A stretch of DNA of 33,605 nt from Alicycliphilus sp. (GTDB lineage Bacteria > Pseudomonadota > Gammaproteobacteria > Burkholderiales > Burkholderiaceae_C). A program made the translations under genes and the position numbers. Shown here one piece after another: positions 7,923 to 15,743 of the stretch; positions within the stretch are counted from its first letter, which is position 1, and every line of letters starts with the position of its first letter. The stretch spans positions 1-33,605 of the forward strand of contig JAGPIX010000018.1 in the NCBI GenBank assembly GCA_018054745.1. Reading direction: 5' to 3'. A model generated the notes under the pieces. That model did no database searches, had not been told where the DNA came from, and worked only from the letters and a program-made list of their open reading frames with translations.

Positions 7923-10490
7923 TCACGCGGCGCGCCGCTGGCGCGCCAGCCGCAGCCGCAACTGCCGCAACAGCTCCAACCACGCCAGGCAGGGCAGCAG
8001 CACGGCGGCGCCGGCCGCCAGGCCCGGCAGACCCGGGTTCCCCAGCCCCATCAGCGGGCCCAGGCCGGGGATGACCAGCAGGGCCGCCAGCAGCAGGCCC
8101 ACGGCCGCGGCCATGGGCAGCAGCCAGGGGTTGGGCGCGCCGCCGCGCCCCGGCACCCGGCCGTCGCGCTGCGCCAGGATGAGCAGCAGCACGCACAGCA
8201 CCAGGGTGCCAAACACCACCGTGCGGCCCTCGGCCATGCTCCAGCCCTGGGCCTGCAGCCAGGCCTGCGCGCCCAGCAGCAGCGCGGCGACGCCCGCACC
8301 CTGCAGCAGCGCCGGCCATAGCGCACGCAGGGCAAAGGGCGAGTCCGCCACCGCGCGCGGCGGGCGCTGCATGATGTCGGGCGCCTCGGGTTCGGCCTCG
8401 AAGACGATGGAGCAGGCCGGGTCGATGAGCAGCTCCATCAGCACGATGTGCACCGGCAGCAGCAGCGCCGGCCAGTGCAGCAGCGTGGGCGCCAGCGCCA
8501 GCGCGATGATGGGCACATGCACGGCAAACACAAAGCGCGTGGCCTTGCGCACGTTGTCATCGATGCGCCGCCCCTGGCGTATGGCCGCGACGATATGGGC
8601 AAAACTGTCCTGCAGCAGCACCAGCGCCGCGGCTTCGCGCGCCACGTCGGTGCCACGCTCGCCCATGGCAATGCCGACATGCGCGGCCTTGAGCGCGGGG
8701 GCATCGTTCACGCCGTCGCCGGTCATGGCCACCACGGCGCCATCGTCGCGCAGCAGCCGCACCAGGCGCAGCTTGTGCGCGGGCTTGAGGCGTGCGCATA
8801 TGTCCACCTGGTGCAGGCGTGCGCGCAGGGCGCTGTCGTCCAGGCCCTGCAGCTCATCGCCGGTGATCACCTCGGGGCGCTCGGACAGGCCCACCTGGCG
8901 TGCGATGGCGCGCGCCGTGGCCGGGTGGTCGCCGGTCATCATCACCACGCGCACGCCGGCGGCGCGGCATTGCGCCAGGGCGTCGGGCACCTCGGGGCGC
9001 GGCGGGTCGGCCAGCGCCAGCAGGCCCAGGAACTCGAAGTCGAAGTCATGCTGGCTGGCCGGCCAGAGCGCGCCCTGGGCCGCGCCAGTCCAATGCCCGC
9101 GCGCCACGCCGAGCACGCGCAGGCCACGTTCGGCCAGGGACTCGACCTGGGCGCGCAGGGCGTTGCGGCCCGCCTCATCGAGGTGGCACAGGTCGGCCAC
9201 GGCCTCGGGCGCGCCCTTGGTGGCCAGCTGGTACATGTGGGGCTGGCCGCTGGCGAACACGCGTGTCATGGCCAGGATGTCGCTGGACAGCGGGTACTCG
9301 AACTCGGGCTCGCGCCCGTCCTGCACATGCTCCGTGCCCTTGAGCCACTCATGGCCAAAGCGCGCAATGGCCTTCTCCATGGGGTCGAACGGGTCGGTCG
9401 GCGTGGCCAGCATGGCGAATTCGACCAGCCGATGGAACGGCTCGGGCAGCGCGTTGGCCCCGGCCGCCTGCCATGTCTGTGCGGGCGTGGCCAGCTCGGC
9501 CACGGCCATGCGGTTCTGGGTCAGGGTGCCGGTCTTGTCCACCGCCAGCACGGTGATGGCGCCCAGGGTCTCCACGGCCGTGATGCGCCTGGTCAGTACC
9601 TGCTGGCGCGCAATGCGCCAGGCACCCAGGGCCAGGAACACGGTGAGGATGACCGGAATCTCTTCGGGCAGGATGGCCATGGCCAGCGCGATGCCGGCCA
9701 GCAGGCTGTCCAGCAGGGGGCGGCCATTCCACCACCAGCCCAGCAGCACCTGGGCCGTGGCCAGCAGCAATGCCAGCGCCCCCAGGGCGCGTACCAGGCG
9801 GCGCGAGCGCAGCTGCAGCGGTGAACGCGGCGTCTCGGTGGCCGCCAGGCCCGCACCAATGCGGCCCACGGCCGTGTCGCCGGCGGTGGCCAGCACCCGC
9901 GCCAGGCCCACGCCGCGCGTGACCACGGTGCTGGCGTGCAGGCTGTCGGCGCGCGCATCATGAGCCTCTTCGGCCAGGGCTCCATCTGACAGCGGCAGCC
10001 TGGCCACCGGCACGGATTCGCCCGTCAGCAGCGACTCGTCCACCTCCAGCTGGCCGTTGAGCAGCCGCGCGTCTGCGGCGATGCGGTCGCCCTCGCGCAG
10101 CACCAGCAGGTCACCGCGCACCACCTCGCGCCCGGCGATGCGCCGCTCCACGCCGTCGCGCAACACCAGGGCGCGCGGGGCGGACAGCTCGCGCAGCGAC
10201 TCCAGCGCGCGTTGCGTCTTGCGCTCCTGGGTGAGGGTGATGCCTATGACCACCAGCACCGAGCCGAGCAGAAATAGCGCCTCGCCCCGGTCGCCCAGCG
10301 CCAGATAGGTGCCGCCTGCGGCCAGCAGCATCAGGAACATGGGTTCGGTCAGCACCTCGCGCACGATGGCCAGGTTGGACTTGGGCGCGCTGCCTGGCAG
10401 CTGGTTCGGGCCGTCGCTGGCCAGGCGCTCGGCCGCCTGTTGGCTGCTCAGGCCCTGCAGCGGCTCGTCAGGGGTGGGCTGGTCTGGCAT
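7923..10490 (-). CDS. P-type cation-transporting ATPase (P2-like, unusual clade)
   Basis: An 855-residue ion pump with an N-terminal cation-ATPase domain, actuator TGES (156-159), the phosphorylation motif DKTGTLT with Asp318, TGDHPATA, and hinge MTGDGVNDAPALK. There is no heavy-metal-binding domain and no CPC motif, so it is not a copper/zinc P1B pump. The M4 ion-site motif is PEEIP (275-279) instead of the PEGLP of calcium pumps. The C-terminal helices carry LLIDPACSIVFEAEPE. These mark a distinct bacterial P2-like group whose ion I cannot assign. The ATG at 10490 gives a normal family N-terminus; the open frame continues upstream without family resemblance. It is divergent from the hemerythrin gene and convergent with catalase. 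Confidence 0.88.
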   Translation of the reverse strand: MPDQPTPDEPLQGLSSQQAAERLASDGPNQLPGSAPKSNLAIVREVLTEPMFLMLLAAGGTYLALGDRGEALFLLGSVLVVIGITLTQERKTQRALESLRELSAPRALVLRDGVERRIAGREVVRGDLLVLREGDRIAADARLLNGQLEVDESLLTGESVPVARLPLSDGALAEEAHDARADSLHASTVVTRGVGLARVLATAGDTAVGRIGAGLAATETPRSPLQLRSRRLVRALGALALLLATAQVLLGWWWNGRPLLDSLLAGIALAMAILPEEIPVILTVFLALGAWRIARQQVLTRRITAVETLGAITVLAVDKTGTLTQNRMAVAELATPAQTWQAAGANALPEPFHRLVEFAMLATPTDPFDPMEKAIARFGHEWLKGTEHVQDGREPEFEYPLSSDILAMTRVFASGQPHMYQLATKGAPEAVADLCHLDEAGRNALRAQVESLAERGLRVLGVARGHWTGAAQGALWPASQHDFDFEFLGLLALADPPRPEVPDALAQCRAAGVRVVMMTGDHPATARAIARQVGLSERPEVITGDELQGLDDSALRARLHQVDICARLKPAHKLRLVRLLRDDGAVVAMTGDGVNDAPALKAAHVGIAMGERGTDVAREAAALVLLQDSFAHIVAAIRQGRRIDDNVRKATRFVFAVHVPIIALALAPTLLHWPALLLPVHIVLMELLIDPACSIVFEAEPEAPDIMQRPPRAVADSPFALRALWPALLQGAGVAALLLGAQAWLQAQGWSMAEGRTVVFGTLVLCVLLLILAQRDGRVPGRGGAPNPWLLPMAAAVGLLLAALLVIPGLGPLMGLGNPGLPGLAAGAAVLLPCLAWLELLRQLRLRLARQRRAA

Positions 10491-10564
10491 GGGGCTTGGC
10501 GCGGGTAGGGGTTTTACCCCAGTGTATAAGGGCGGCCATTGCCTGCAGCCACGCCCCCTGACCG
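10491..10564. promoter_or_regulatory. Divergent promoter region, P-type ATPase / hemerythrin gene
   Basis: This 74-bp region contains a compact inverted repeat GGGGT-TTT-ACCCC (10508-10520) followed by TATAAG (10524-10529), a good -10 match for the rightward gene. No -35 hexamer sits at the right distance, and the inverted repeat occupies its place, so activator or repressor binding there is plausible. Confidence 0.4.
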
Positions 10565-11047
10565 ATGACCAAGACCGAACACCCTGCCTATTTCGAACAA
10601 CAGCATGAGCGGCTGGACGCGCAGCTGCATGCCCATTTGCTGGATGTCGTGGGTGGTGATTTCGCCGGCGCATTGCAGCGCCTGCAGCAGTGGCGGCGCG
10701 ACCTGGACCGGCATACCGAGATCGAGAACGCCCGCCTGCTGCCCCATGTGCCAGAGGGCGCGCGCTGGGCCGCGCGCGTGTACCTGCTGGAGCATGAGCG
10801 CATCGCCCTGCTGGCCGACGAGTACCAGCAGCGCGTGCAGGCCGTCATCAATCACCCGCCGCAGGATGAACAGGCGCGGCGCCGCGCGGTGCTGGTGCTG
10901 CTGGACGCGGCCCACGCCCTGCGCCATGTGCTGGAGCACCACAACGAGCGCGAACATATCGCGCTGGCCCAGGAGCTGCCGCTGGAGCTGCAAAAGGCGG
11001 CCTGGGCCGACGAGCCAGCGTCCCAGGTCAGAACGCCAGGGTCTTGA
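10565..11047 (+). CDS. Hemerythrin HHE-domain protein
   Basis: A 160-residue, mostly helical cytoplasmic protein. Metal-ligand candidates of a di-iron four-helix bundle are spaced as in HHE proteins: QQHERLD near residue 14, DRHTEIE near 50, LLEHERIAL near 79, and HVLEHHNEREH near 120-130. Such proteins bind oxygen, nitric oxide or iron, or protect iron centres; the exact role cannot be read from sequence. It is divergent from the P-type ATPase gene. The 3' end overlaps the convergent DsrE-family gene by 20 bases. No strong ribosome site precedes the ATG. Confidence 0.85.
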   Translation: MTKTEHPAYFEQQHERLDAQLHAHLLDVVGGDFAGALQRLQQWRRDLDRHTEIENARLLPHVPEGARWAARVYLLEHERIALLADEYQQRVQAVINHPPQDEQARRRAVLVLLDAAHALRHVLEHHNEREHIALAQELPLELQKAAWADEPASQVRTPGS

Positions 11048-11453
11048 CGGTGGGTTTAAGCAGGTGAGTAGCCACTTCCGCTGGTTTGGCGGGGCTCACA
11101 CCCGGCAGCAGATCGCTGGGCTGCTTGCCGGTATTGGGCAGGTAGAGCGCGCAGACCTCCACCTTTGCGCCGGCCTTGATAACGCCTTGCAGCATCTGCT
11201 GCGGCGTGACGTTGCGGGGCTTGAGGATTGGTTGTGCCTTGGCGGCGTCGGTGTTGGCCAGGGCGATATCGCCAGCGGCATCGCACAGCAACACCCGCAC
11301 CGGCGCTTTTTGCTCCAGCGCCTGGCCAGCCAGCACGAGGCCTGCGCCCTGTGCCATGGGGCTGGCGGAGTGGATGGAAACAAACAGTTCTTCGGCATGG
11401 ATGGCCGTGGCTGCGCAGGCGAGCAACAGGGCAGATGCGATCGACTTTTTCAT
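11028..11453 (-). CDS. Exported DsrE-family protein
   Basis: A 141-residue protein with a Sec signal peptide (MKKSIASALLLACAATAIHA) followed by a DsrE/DsrF-like domain, a fold used in sulfur transfer and sulfur-compound binding. A single Cys lies in VLLCDAAGD and another in VEVCALYLPN; the latter occupies the position of the active cysteine in many DsrE proteins. A clear ribosome site (AGGAG) precedes the ATG at 11453. An AT-rich palindrome lies 44 bp upstream and may be the operator of an ArsR-type repressor. There is no adjacent sulfur operon, so function is open. It overlaps the hemerythrin gene tail to tail. Confidence 0.8.
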   Translation of the reverse strand: MKKSIASALLLACAATAIHAEELFVSIHSASPMAQGAGLVLAGQALEQKAPVRVLLCDAAGDIALANTDAAKAQPILKPRNVTPQQMLQGVIKAGAKVEVCALYLPNTGKQPSDLLPGVSPAKPAEVATHLLKPTVKTLAF

Positions 11454-11496
11454 GGAAGGGCTCCTGGGTTGGGGAAGGAAGAGAGTGAGCACTATA

Positions 11497-11514
11497 TATT
11501 AGAAACATCTAATA
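11497..11514. promoter_or_regulatory. AT-rich palindromic operator upstream of the DsrE-family gene
   Basis: TATTAGA (11497-11503) and TCTAATA (11508-11514) form a perfect 7-bp inverted repeat with a 4-base spacer. It sits in an AT-rich patch, 44 bp upstream of the ATG at 11453. Size and composition suit a winged-helix dimer such as an ArsR-family repressor; this is inference. Confidence 0.5.
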
Positions 11515-11624
11515 AATATTGCTCGTCTGAAATCAGGGTCATTGCCTTCCATTAATCCAGGGTGCGGGCGTGAGCCGATGAGGCAGGCGATGGCACTCGA
11601 GGCGGGCATGCCAGGTGGTGTGCG

Positions 11625-11924
11625 TCAGTCCTGTGTCTGTGCGCCCGCGACCCAGCGCAGGCCCTTGCCGCGGCTGAGGTAGTAGTCGCCATCGGGGCTG
11701 ATCACGACAGCGCGATAAGTCGCCGGGTCGGAAAAATAGCGCCAGCCGTGGGCTCTTTCCCCGGGGCCGGCGTTGTGGGCCACGGGTTGCATGCCATGGT
11801 CGAAGCCATTGGGGGCCGTTTGCTCGGTGCGCTGCTGGCGCTCATGCCGGTCCTCACGCTCGCCGGCGAGAACGGGTGCGCTGGCCAGCATGGCGATGGC
11901 GGCGAGAAGAAGGGTGGTGCGCAT
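11625..11924 (-). CDS. Small secreted protein of unknown function
   Basis: A 99-residue protein with a clear signal peptide (about residues 1-20, ending PVLAG), a charged linker rich in Glu, Arg and His, and a C-terminal part with HGWRYFSDPATYRAV and DGDYYLSRGKGLRWV. I do not recognise a named domain. A good ribosome site (AAGGAGA) precedes the ATG at 11924. Upstream lies a 41-bp element nearly identical to the one controlling the electron-transfer operon and its two-component system, so it probably belongs to that regulon and acts in the periplasm. The 11925-12023 gap to apbE carries that element. Confidence 0.75.
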   Translation of the reverse strand: MRTTLLLAAIAMLASAPVLAGEREDRHERQQRTEQTAPNGFDHGMQPVAHNAGPGERAHGWRYFSDPATYRAVVISPDGDYYLSRGKGLRWVAGAQTQD

Positions 11925-11986
11925 GATGATCTCCTTGACCGGTAGTGGCAGTCGGGAGTGACTGTGCTGCCAGTCTGCGCCCCGGG

Positions 11987-12027
11987 CGCTGAACCGGTGC
12001 TGAAGGCGTTGTTCACCGGCCGTTCAT
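11987..12027. promoter_or_regulatory. 41-bp symmetric operator, copy 1 (TGAA/TTCA, 11-bp period)
   Basis: TGAA at 11990-11993 and 12001-12004, then TTCA at 12012-12015 and 12023-12026, each separated by exactly 7 bases. It matches the element at 18000-18040 at 33 of 41 positions by eye. It overlaps the apbE stop codon (12024-12026) and ends 62 bp upstream of the small secreted protein's ATG. Tandem half-sites at an 11-bp step are typical of OmpR-family response regulators. Confidence 0.75.
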
Positions 12028-12995
12028 GCGCCGCCAAAGCGGCCCAGGCCCAGTTCGACCAGCGCCCCGCCGCGGCGCAGCAGCCATAGCGCCTCCAGGC
12101 CGTGCCGCTGCGCAAGCGCCAGGCCTTGCGCGGCGCCGGCGACGAGCAGGGCCGTGGCCCAGGCGTCGGCCAGCATGCAGTTGGCGGCCAGCACGGTCAC
12201 CGAGGCCACGTCACCCCGTACAGGAGTGCCGCTGCGCGCGTCCATGCTGTGCGCCAGGCGCTGGCCGTTCACGTCAAAGAAGTGCCGGTAGTCACCCGAC
12301 GTGGCCACGGCCAGATCCTGCAGCGCAAGCACGCCGTGTGCGCGGCGCAGCCCGGTCTGCGGGGATTCGATGGCCACGGCCCAGGGTCTGCCGTCGGCCT
12401 GGCCGCCAATGGCGCGCAGCTCGCCGTCGAGCGCGGCCAACGCCTGCGCCACGCCGTGGTGCTGCAGCACCTCGGCCATGCGATCCACGGCGTAGCCCTT
12501 GGCGATGCCGCACAGGTCGATCTGCAGCGGCGCCAGCTTGCGTGCGCGGCCCGCGTGCAGATCCAGCTCCAGCGTCTCGTGGGCCGGCCCATGGGCCAGG
12601 GCGCGCGCGGCGCGGATGGCGCTGGCGTCCGGTGCGCTGCGTGCGGCACCAAAGCCCCAGGCGTCAACCAGTGCACCTACGCCGATGTCGAAGGCGCCTT
12701 GGCTCAATCGCCCGATGTCGAGCGCGCAGGCCAGTATCTGCAGCATTTCGGTGGTCAGCGCGAACCAGGCGCCCACGGGCGCCTGGTTCAGCTGCACCAG
12801 GCAGCTGTCCGACCGCCAGGGCGACATCTGCGCGTCCACCCGTTCCACGGTGGCGGCCAGATCGCGTTGCAGCGCTCGCGCATCGATCTGCGGCGCCAGC
12901 TCGCAGGTTGCGGACCAGCGCGTGCCCATGGTGGGGCCGTGCAGCACCACGCGGGTCGTCTCCGGTGCCGCACGCTCAGAACAGGTCTTCGGCAT
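12024..12995 (-). CDS. apbE: ApbE-type FAD:protein FMN transferase
   Basis: A 323-residue ApbE-family protein, expected to attach FMN from FAD through a phosphoester bond to Thr/Ser in a target protein. Visible family landmarks are HGPTMGTRW near the N-terminus, GALVDAWGFG, DLCGIAKGYAVDR (family usual DLGGIAKGYAVD), TSGDYR, HSMDARSG and the metal-site segment ADAWATALLVAG. No signal peptide or lipobox precedes the domain and no upstream start codon extends the frame, although many ApbE proteins are exported. The start overlaps the upstream reductase gene by 20 bases, implying coupled translation. The likely substrate is the DUF2271 protein encoded two genes upstream. Confidence 0.9.
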   Translation of the reverse strand: MPKTCSERAAPETTRVVLHGPTMGTRWSATCELAPQIDARALQRDLAATVERVDAQMSPWRSDSCLVQLNQAPVGAWFALTTEMLQILACALDIGRLSQGAFDIGVGALVDAWGFGAARSAPDASAIRAARALAHGPAHETLELDLHAGRARKLAPLQIDLCGIAKGYAVDRMAEVLQHHGVAQALAALDGELRAIGGQADGRPWAVAIESPQTGLRRAHGVLALQDLAVATSGDYRHFFDVNGQRLAHSMDARSGTPVRGDVASVTVLAANCMLADAWATALLVAGAAQGLALAQRHGLEALWLLRRGGALVELGLGRFGGA

Positions 12996-15183
12996 AGCGT
13001 CCCGTGGCCTTGAGTTCGCGCACGCTCAGGCCCAGCGTGGCGGCGATGGTGTCCAGGACCTCGGTCACGGCGCTGGCCATGGGGCGGCTGCCGCACACGC
13101 GCACCATGGCGCCATCGGCCAGCAGCGCGCGCAGGCGCTGCGCGTCGCGGCGCAACGCGTCCTGCACGTAGCCGCCACCGCCGGGCACGCGCGAGAAGGC
13201 GGTGTGCACGCTGGCCACGCGCCGTTCGGTAAGCCAGCGCTTGATGTCGGCGCCGAAGTAGTGGTCGTGCGCCGGGTCGCGCGCGCCCAGGTACAGGTGC
13301 ATGGGCGTGCGCCTGTCGTTGCGCCGTATGAAGCCGGCCAGCGGCGCCACCCCCGTGCCCGCACCGATCAGCAGCACGCTGGGCTGGCGGCCCTGCAGGG
13401 CAAAGCCCGGGTTGGGGCGGATGAAGGCCGGCACCTGTGCGCCCGGCTGCAGGCCGAGCAAATGCGTGGAGCACAGGCCGCCGGGCCATTGACGCACGCA
13501 GATTTCCAGAAAGCCGTCGGCACTGCCCGAGGCCAGCGAGTAGTAGCGCGGCACGCTGCTGCCCGGCGCCAGGATGGCCACCAGGTCGCCCGGAGCAAAC
13601 GGCGCCAGGCCATGCCCGCGCAGGCGCTCAAACCAGCCCGGCCGGGGCCAGTCAAAGCGCAGAATGGCCGCAGGACGCCCGTCCTGCGCGCCGGGGTAAT
13701 CCTGGCGCGAGCGTAGCGTGAGTGCCGTGGTCGGTGGCAGCTGCGGCACGTAGTCCAGCACCAGCACCTGACCCAGGGCCTGGGCCAGCGTCTTGCCCCA
13801 GCGGGCAAATTCCTGGCCCGACTGCTGGTGTATGCATTCGAGTGGCAGCAGGGTCGGCCAACCGCGTGTGCGCAGCTGTGCGTCCAGAGCCTTTGCGAAG
13901 GAGCAAAAGGCCGGGTACTGCCGGTCGCCAAAGCCCAGCACCGTCACCGGCAGCGGGCGCACCGGCTGCGCCGCGATGCGTGCCTGCGCCTGGGCGGCAT
14001 GTGCCGGCGCCTGCCCGTCGCCATAGGTGGCGGCCAGGATGAACACCTGCTGTGTCGCCGCCGTGGTCTGGAAATTCTCCAGCCCCGTGGTGTGTACGCG
14101 CCGGCCCGCCTGCAGCAGTGCGGCATGCAGCGCCTGGGCAAAGCCCCAGGTGCTGCCGCCCTCGCTGGCGACAAAGATCAGCGCATCGGCTTGCGCCAGC
14201 GGGCTGTTGTGCGCGATGTGCACCGCGCCGCGGTGCCCCTGCCACCAGATGAGCAGGCCCGTGGCCCAGAACAGCAGCACGCTGGCGCCCGAGACGCCCA
14301 GCACCACAGCCCAGGGCCAGGCGCTCTCGCCCGTGTGCAGCAGCACGGCCCAGTCGTAGAGCCACTGCGCGCCCGTCGCGTCCTGCCAGGCGAGCAGCGC
14401 GCCGCTGTGGCGATCCAGCCAGCCCTGGCCGCTGGATGTGGTGACGCGCCAGGTATCGCTGGTATCGGCGGCATCGGGCAGGTTGAGCCTGCGCAGCTGC
14501 GACGTGCGCAGCTCCTGTAGCAGGGGAATGCGGCCAGCTGGCAGGTCGGCGGCGCCTGCCCCCGAGCTCACCTCGGGCTCGGGCCCGGCCTCCAGCTGCA
14601 CCAGGCCCAGCGTGCTCGTGCTCATGGTCAGTGCCGTCACCGAGGTCAACGCCAGGAATGCCAGCAGCACCCGGCCGCTCAGCACATGCAGGCGCTGCGC
14701 CAGTGTGCCGCGCACCCGGCCCGTCAACTGGCGCCAGCCACCCATGCGGCGCAGGAGCAGCACGGCGCCCGAGATCGACAGCAGCGCCAGGGCCAGCGCC
14801 GCCGCCGCCGCCCCCCAGCGCCCGGCGTCGCCCAGCAGCAGGGCGCGGTGCAGGCTTTTCACCCAGCGCGGCAGCGCCGAAGGCTGGTAGGGGCCCAGCA
14901 GCGCGCCGCTGGCGGGATCGACATACAGCGCCTGCGGCTGCTCGCCGTCAAAACCCAAGGCGGCGATACGGCCGGTGGGCAGGTGGCGGATTTCCTCCAC
15001 GCCGGGCATATGGGCCTGCACGCGCTCGGCCAGCGTGGCCACGGGCAGATCGGGTGCGGCGGCCGGGGCCTGCCAGGCCTGATGCACGGGGTCGATGGCC
15101 AGCAGCGCGCCCGACAGGCCGAGCACCAGTGCCAGCGCGCCCAGCGTCAGGCCGAGCCAGCGGTGGATGGTTCTCCAGCCCAT
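12976..15183 (-). CDS. PepSY-TM / flavodoxin / NADPH-flavin reductase fusion (transmembrane electron carrier)
   Basis: A 735-residue fusion. The N-terminal half (about 1-330) is a PepSY-associated membrane module with four or so helices and His residues that may hold haem (HRWLGL, KSLHRALL, QRLHVLSG, LLHTGES). Then comes a flavodoxin domain (about 333-475: ASEGGSTWGFA, ATYGDGQAP, GFGDRQYPAFCSFAKALD), followed by a ferredoxin-NADP reductase module (RYYSLASG near 548, IGAGTGVAPLAGF near 606, RVCGSRPMA). Electrons should pass from NADPH through FAD and FMN to the membrane and out to a periplasmic acceptor. Related proteins are annotated as sulfite reductase flavoprotein alpha-like. The gene lies 9 bp after the DUF2271 gene and overlaps apbE. 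Confidence 0.9.
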   Translation of the reverse strand: MGWRTIHRWLGLTLGALALVLGLSGALLAIDPVHQAWQAPAAAPDLPVATLAERVQAHMPGVEEIRHLPTGRIAALGFDGEQPQALYVDPASGALLGPYQPSALPRWVKSLHRALLLGDAGRWGAAAAALALALLSISGAVLLLRRMGGWRQLTGRVRGTLAQRLHVLSGRVLLAFLALTSVTALTMSTSTLGLVQLEAGPEPEVSSGAGAADLPAGRIPLLQELRTSQLRRLNLPDAADTSDTWRVTTSSGQGWLDRHSGALLAWQDATGAQWLYDWAVLLHTGESAWPWAVVLGVSGASVLLFWATGLLIWWQGHRGAVHIAHNSPLAQADALIFVASEGGSTWGFAQALHAALLQAGRRVHTTGLENFQTTAATQQVFILAATYGDGQAPAHAAQAQARIAAQPVRPLPVTVLGFGDRQYPAFCSFAKALDAQLRTRGWPTLLPLECIHQQSGQEFARWGKTLAQALGQVLVLDYVPQLPPTTALTLRSRQDYPGAQDGRPAAILRFDWPRPGWFERLRGHGLAPFAPGDLVAILAPGSSVPRYYSLASGSADGFLEICVRQWPGGLCSTHLLGLQPGAQVPAFIRPNPGFALQGRQPSVLLIGAGTGVAPLAGFIRRNDRRTPMHLYLGARDPAHDHYFGADIKRWLTERRVASVHTAFSRVPGGGGYVQDALRRDAQRLRALLADGAMVRVCGSRPMASAVTEVLDTIAATLGLSVRELKATGRYAEDLF

Positions 15184-15192
15184 GGTGGCTCC

Positions 15193-15669
15193 TTACTGCA
15201 GCTGAAAGCTCAGCGACTGGATGTACTGCTTGCCGGCCTGGGGCTTGCCGGCGTTTTGCGTGCTCAGCGGCACGCGCAGCTCGGACGGACTGTCGCGCAT
15301 GTTTTCCACGGCGACATCGACGTGGATCTCGTAACCGGCGTCGATCAGCGCGTCGGCCAGGTCGGCCGTTACCTTGAGCGTGCGGCCTGCGCCCACGCTG
15401 GCGCCGGTCACGCCGTTCAGGCGCCTGGCATCGCCGGCCGACAGGCGGTTCCAGCTTGCCAGGTGCTTGTAGTACTTGGCCTTGCCACCGGCCACCCACA
15501 GCGTGCCGGCGTAGGCCCCCTTGGCGTCCGTCAGATAGATGGCCAGGTAGGCGCCATCGCCGCCGTAGTTTTTCAGCTGAGCGCTGATGGTCACCGGGCG
15601 GCTGTGCGCCAGGGTGGGCAGGGCCAGCGCGCAGGCCGCGGCCAGGGTGCCGAGCAGGGGTTTGGACAT
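15193..15669 (-). CDS. Exported DUF2271 protein, probable covalent FMN carrier
   Basis: A 158-residue protein with a Sec signal peptide (about 1-22, ending LAHS) and a DUF2271-type beta-rich domain (AYLAIYLTDAKGAYAGTLW). Residues 85-91 read NGVTGAS, close to the D-G-x-(S/T)-G-A-(S/T) acceptor motif of ApbE-catalysed flavinylation, so Ser91 is the candidate FMN site. Known for the family: DUF2271 genes cluster with ApbE and PepSY-type electron carriers. Inference: this is the periplasmic electron acceptor of the fused reductase encoded next to it. The ATG at 15669 has an AGGAG ribosome site at 15676-15680. A longer in-frame start would read through the large hairpin and is rejected. Confidence 0.82.
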   Translation of the reverse strand: MSKPLLGTLAAACALALPTLAHSRPVTISAQLKNYGGDGAYLAIYLTDAKGAYAGTLWVAGGKAKYYKHLASWNRLSAGDARRLNGVTGASVGAGRTLKVTADLADALIDAGYEIHVDVAVENMRDSPSELRVPLSTQNAGKPQAGKQYIQSLSFQLQ

Positions 15670-15685
15670 GGTGTGCTCCTGGGGG

Positions 15686-15743
15686 TTAGGGTCTGTTACC
15701 ACTATTTCTGCCATCTGGCGGAAATAGTGGTAACAGACCCTAA
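15686..15743. repeat. Near-perfect 28-bp hairpin inside the operon
   Basis: Two perfect 23-bp arms (15686-15708 and 15721-15743) enclose a 12-base spacer that itself pairs GCC with GGC around a 4-base loop, apart from one G-T pair. It starts at the stop codon of the upstream PepSY gene and ends just before the DUF2271 ribosome site. No T-run follows on the transcribed strand. It may act as an mRNA stabiliser or processing site, or be a palindromic mobile repeat. Confidence 0.85.
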
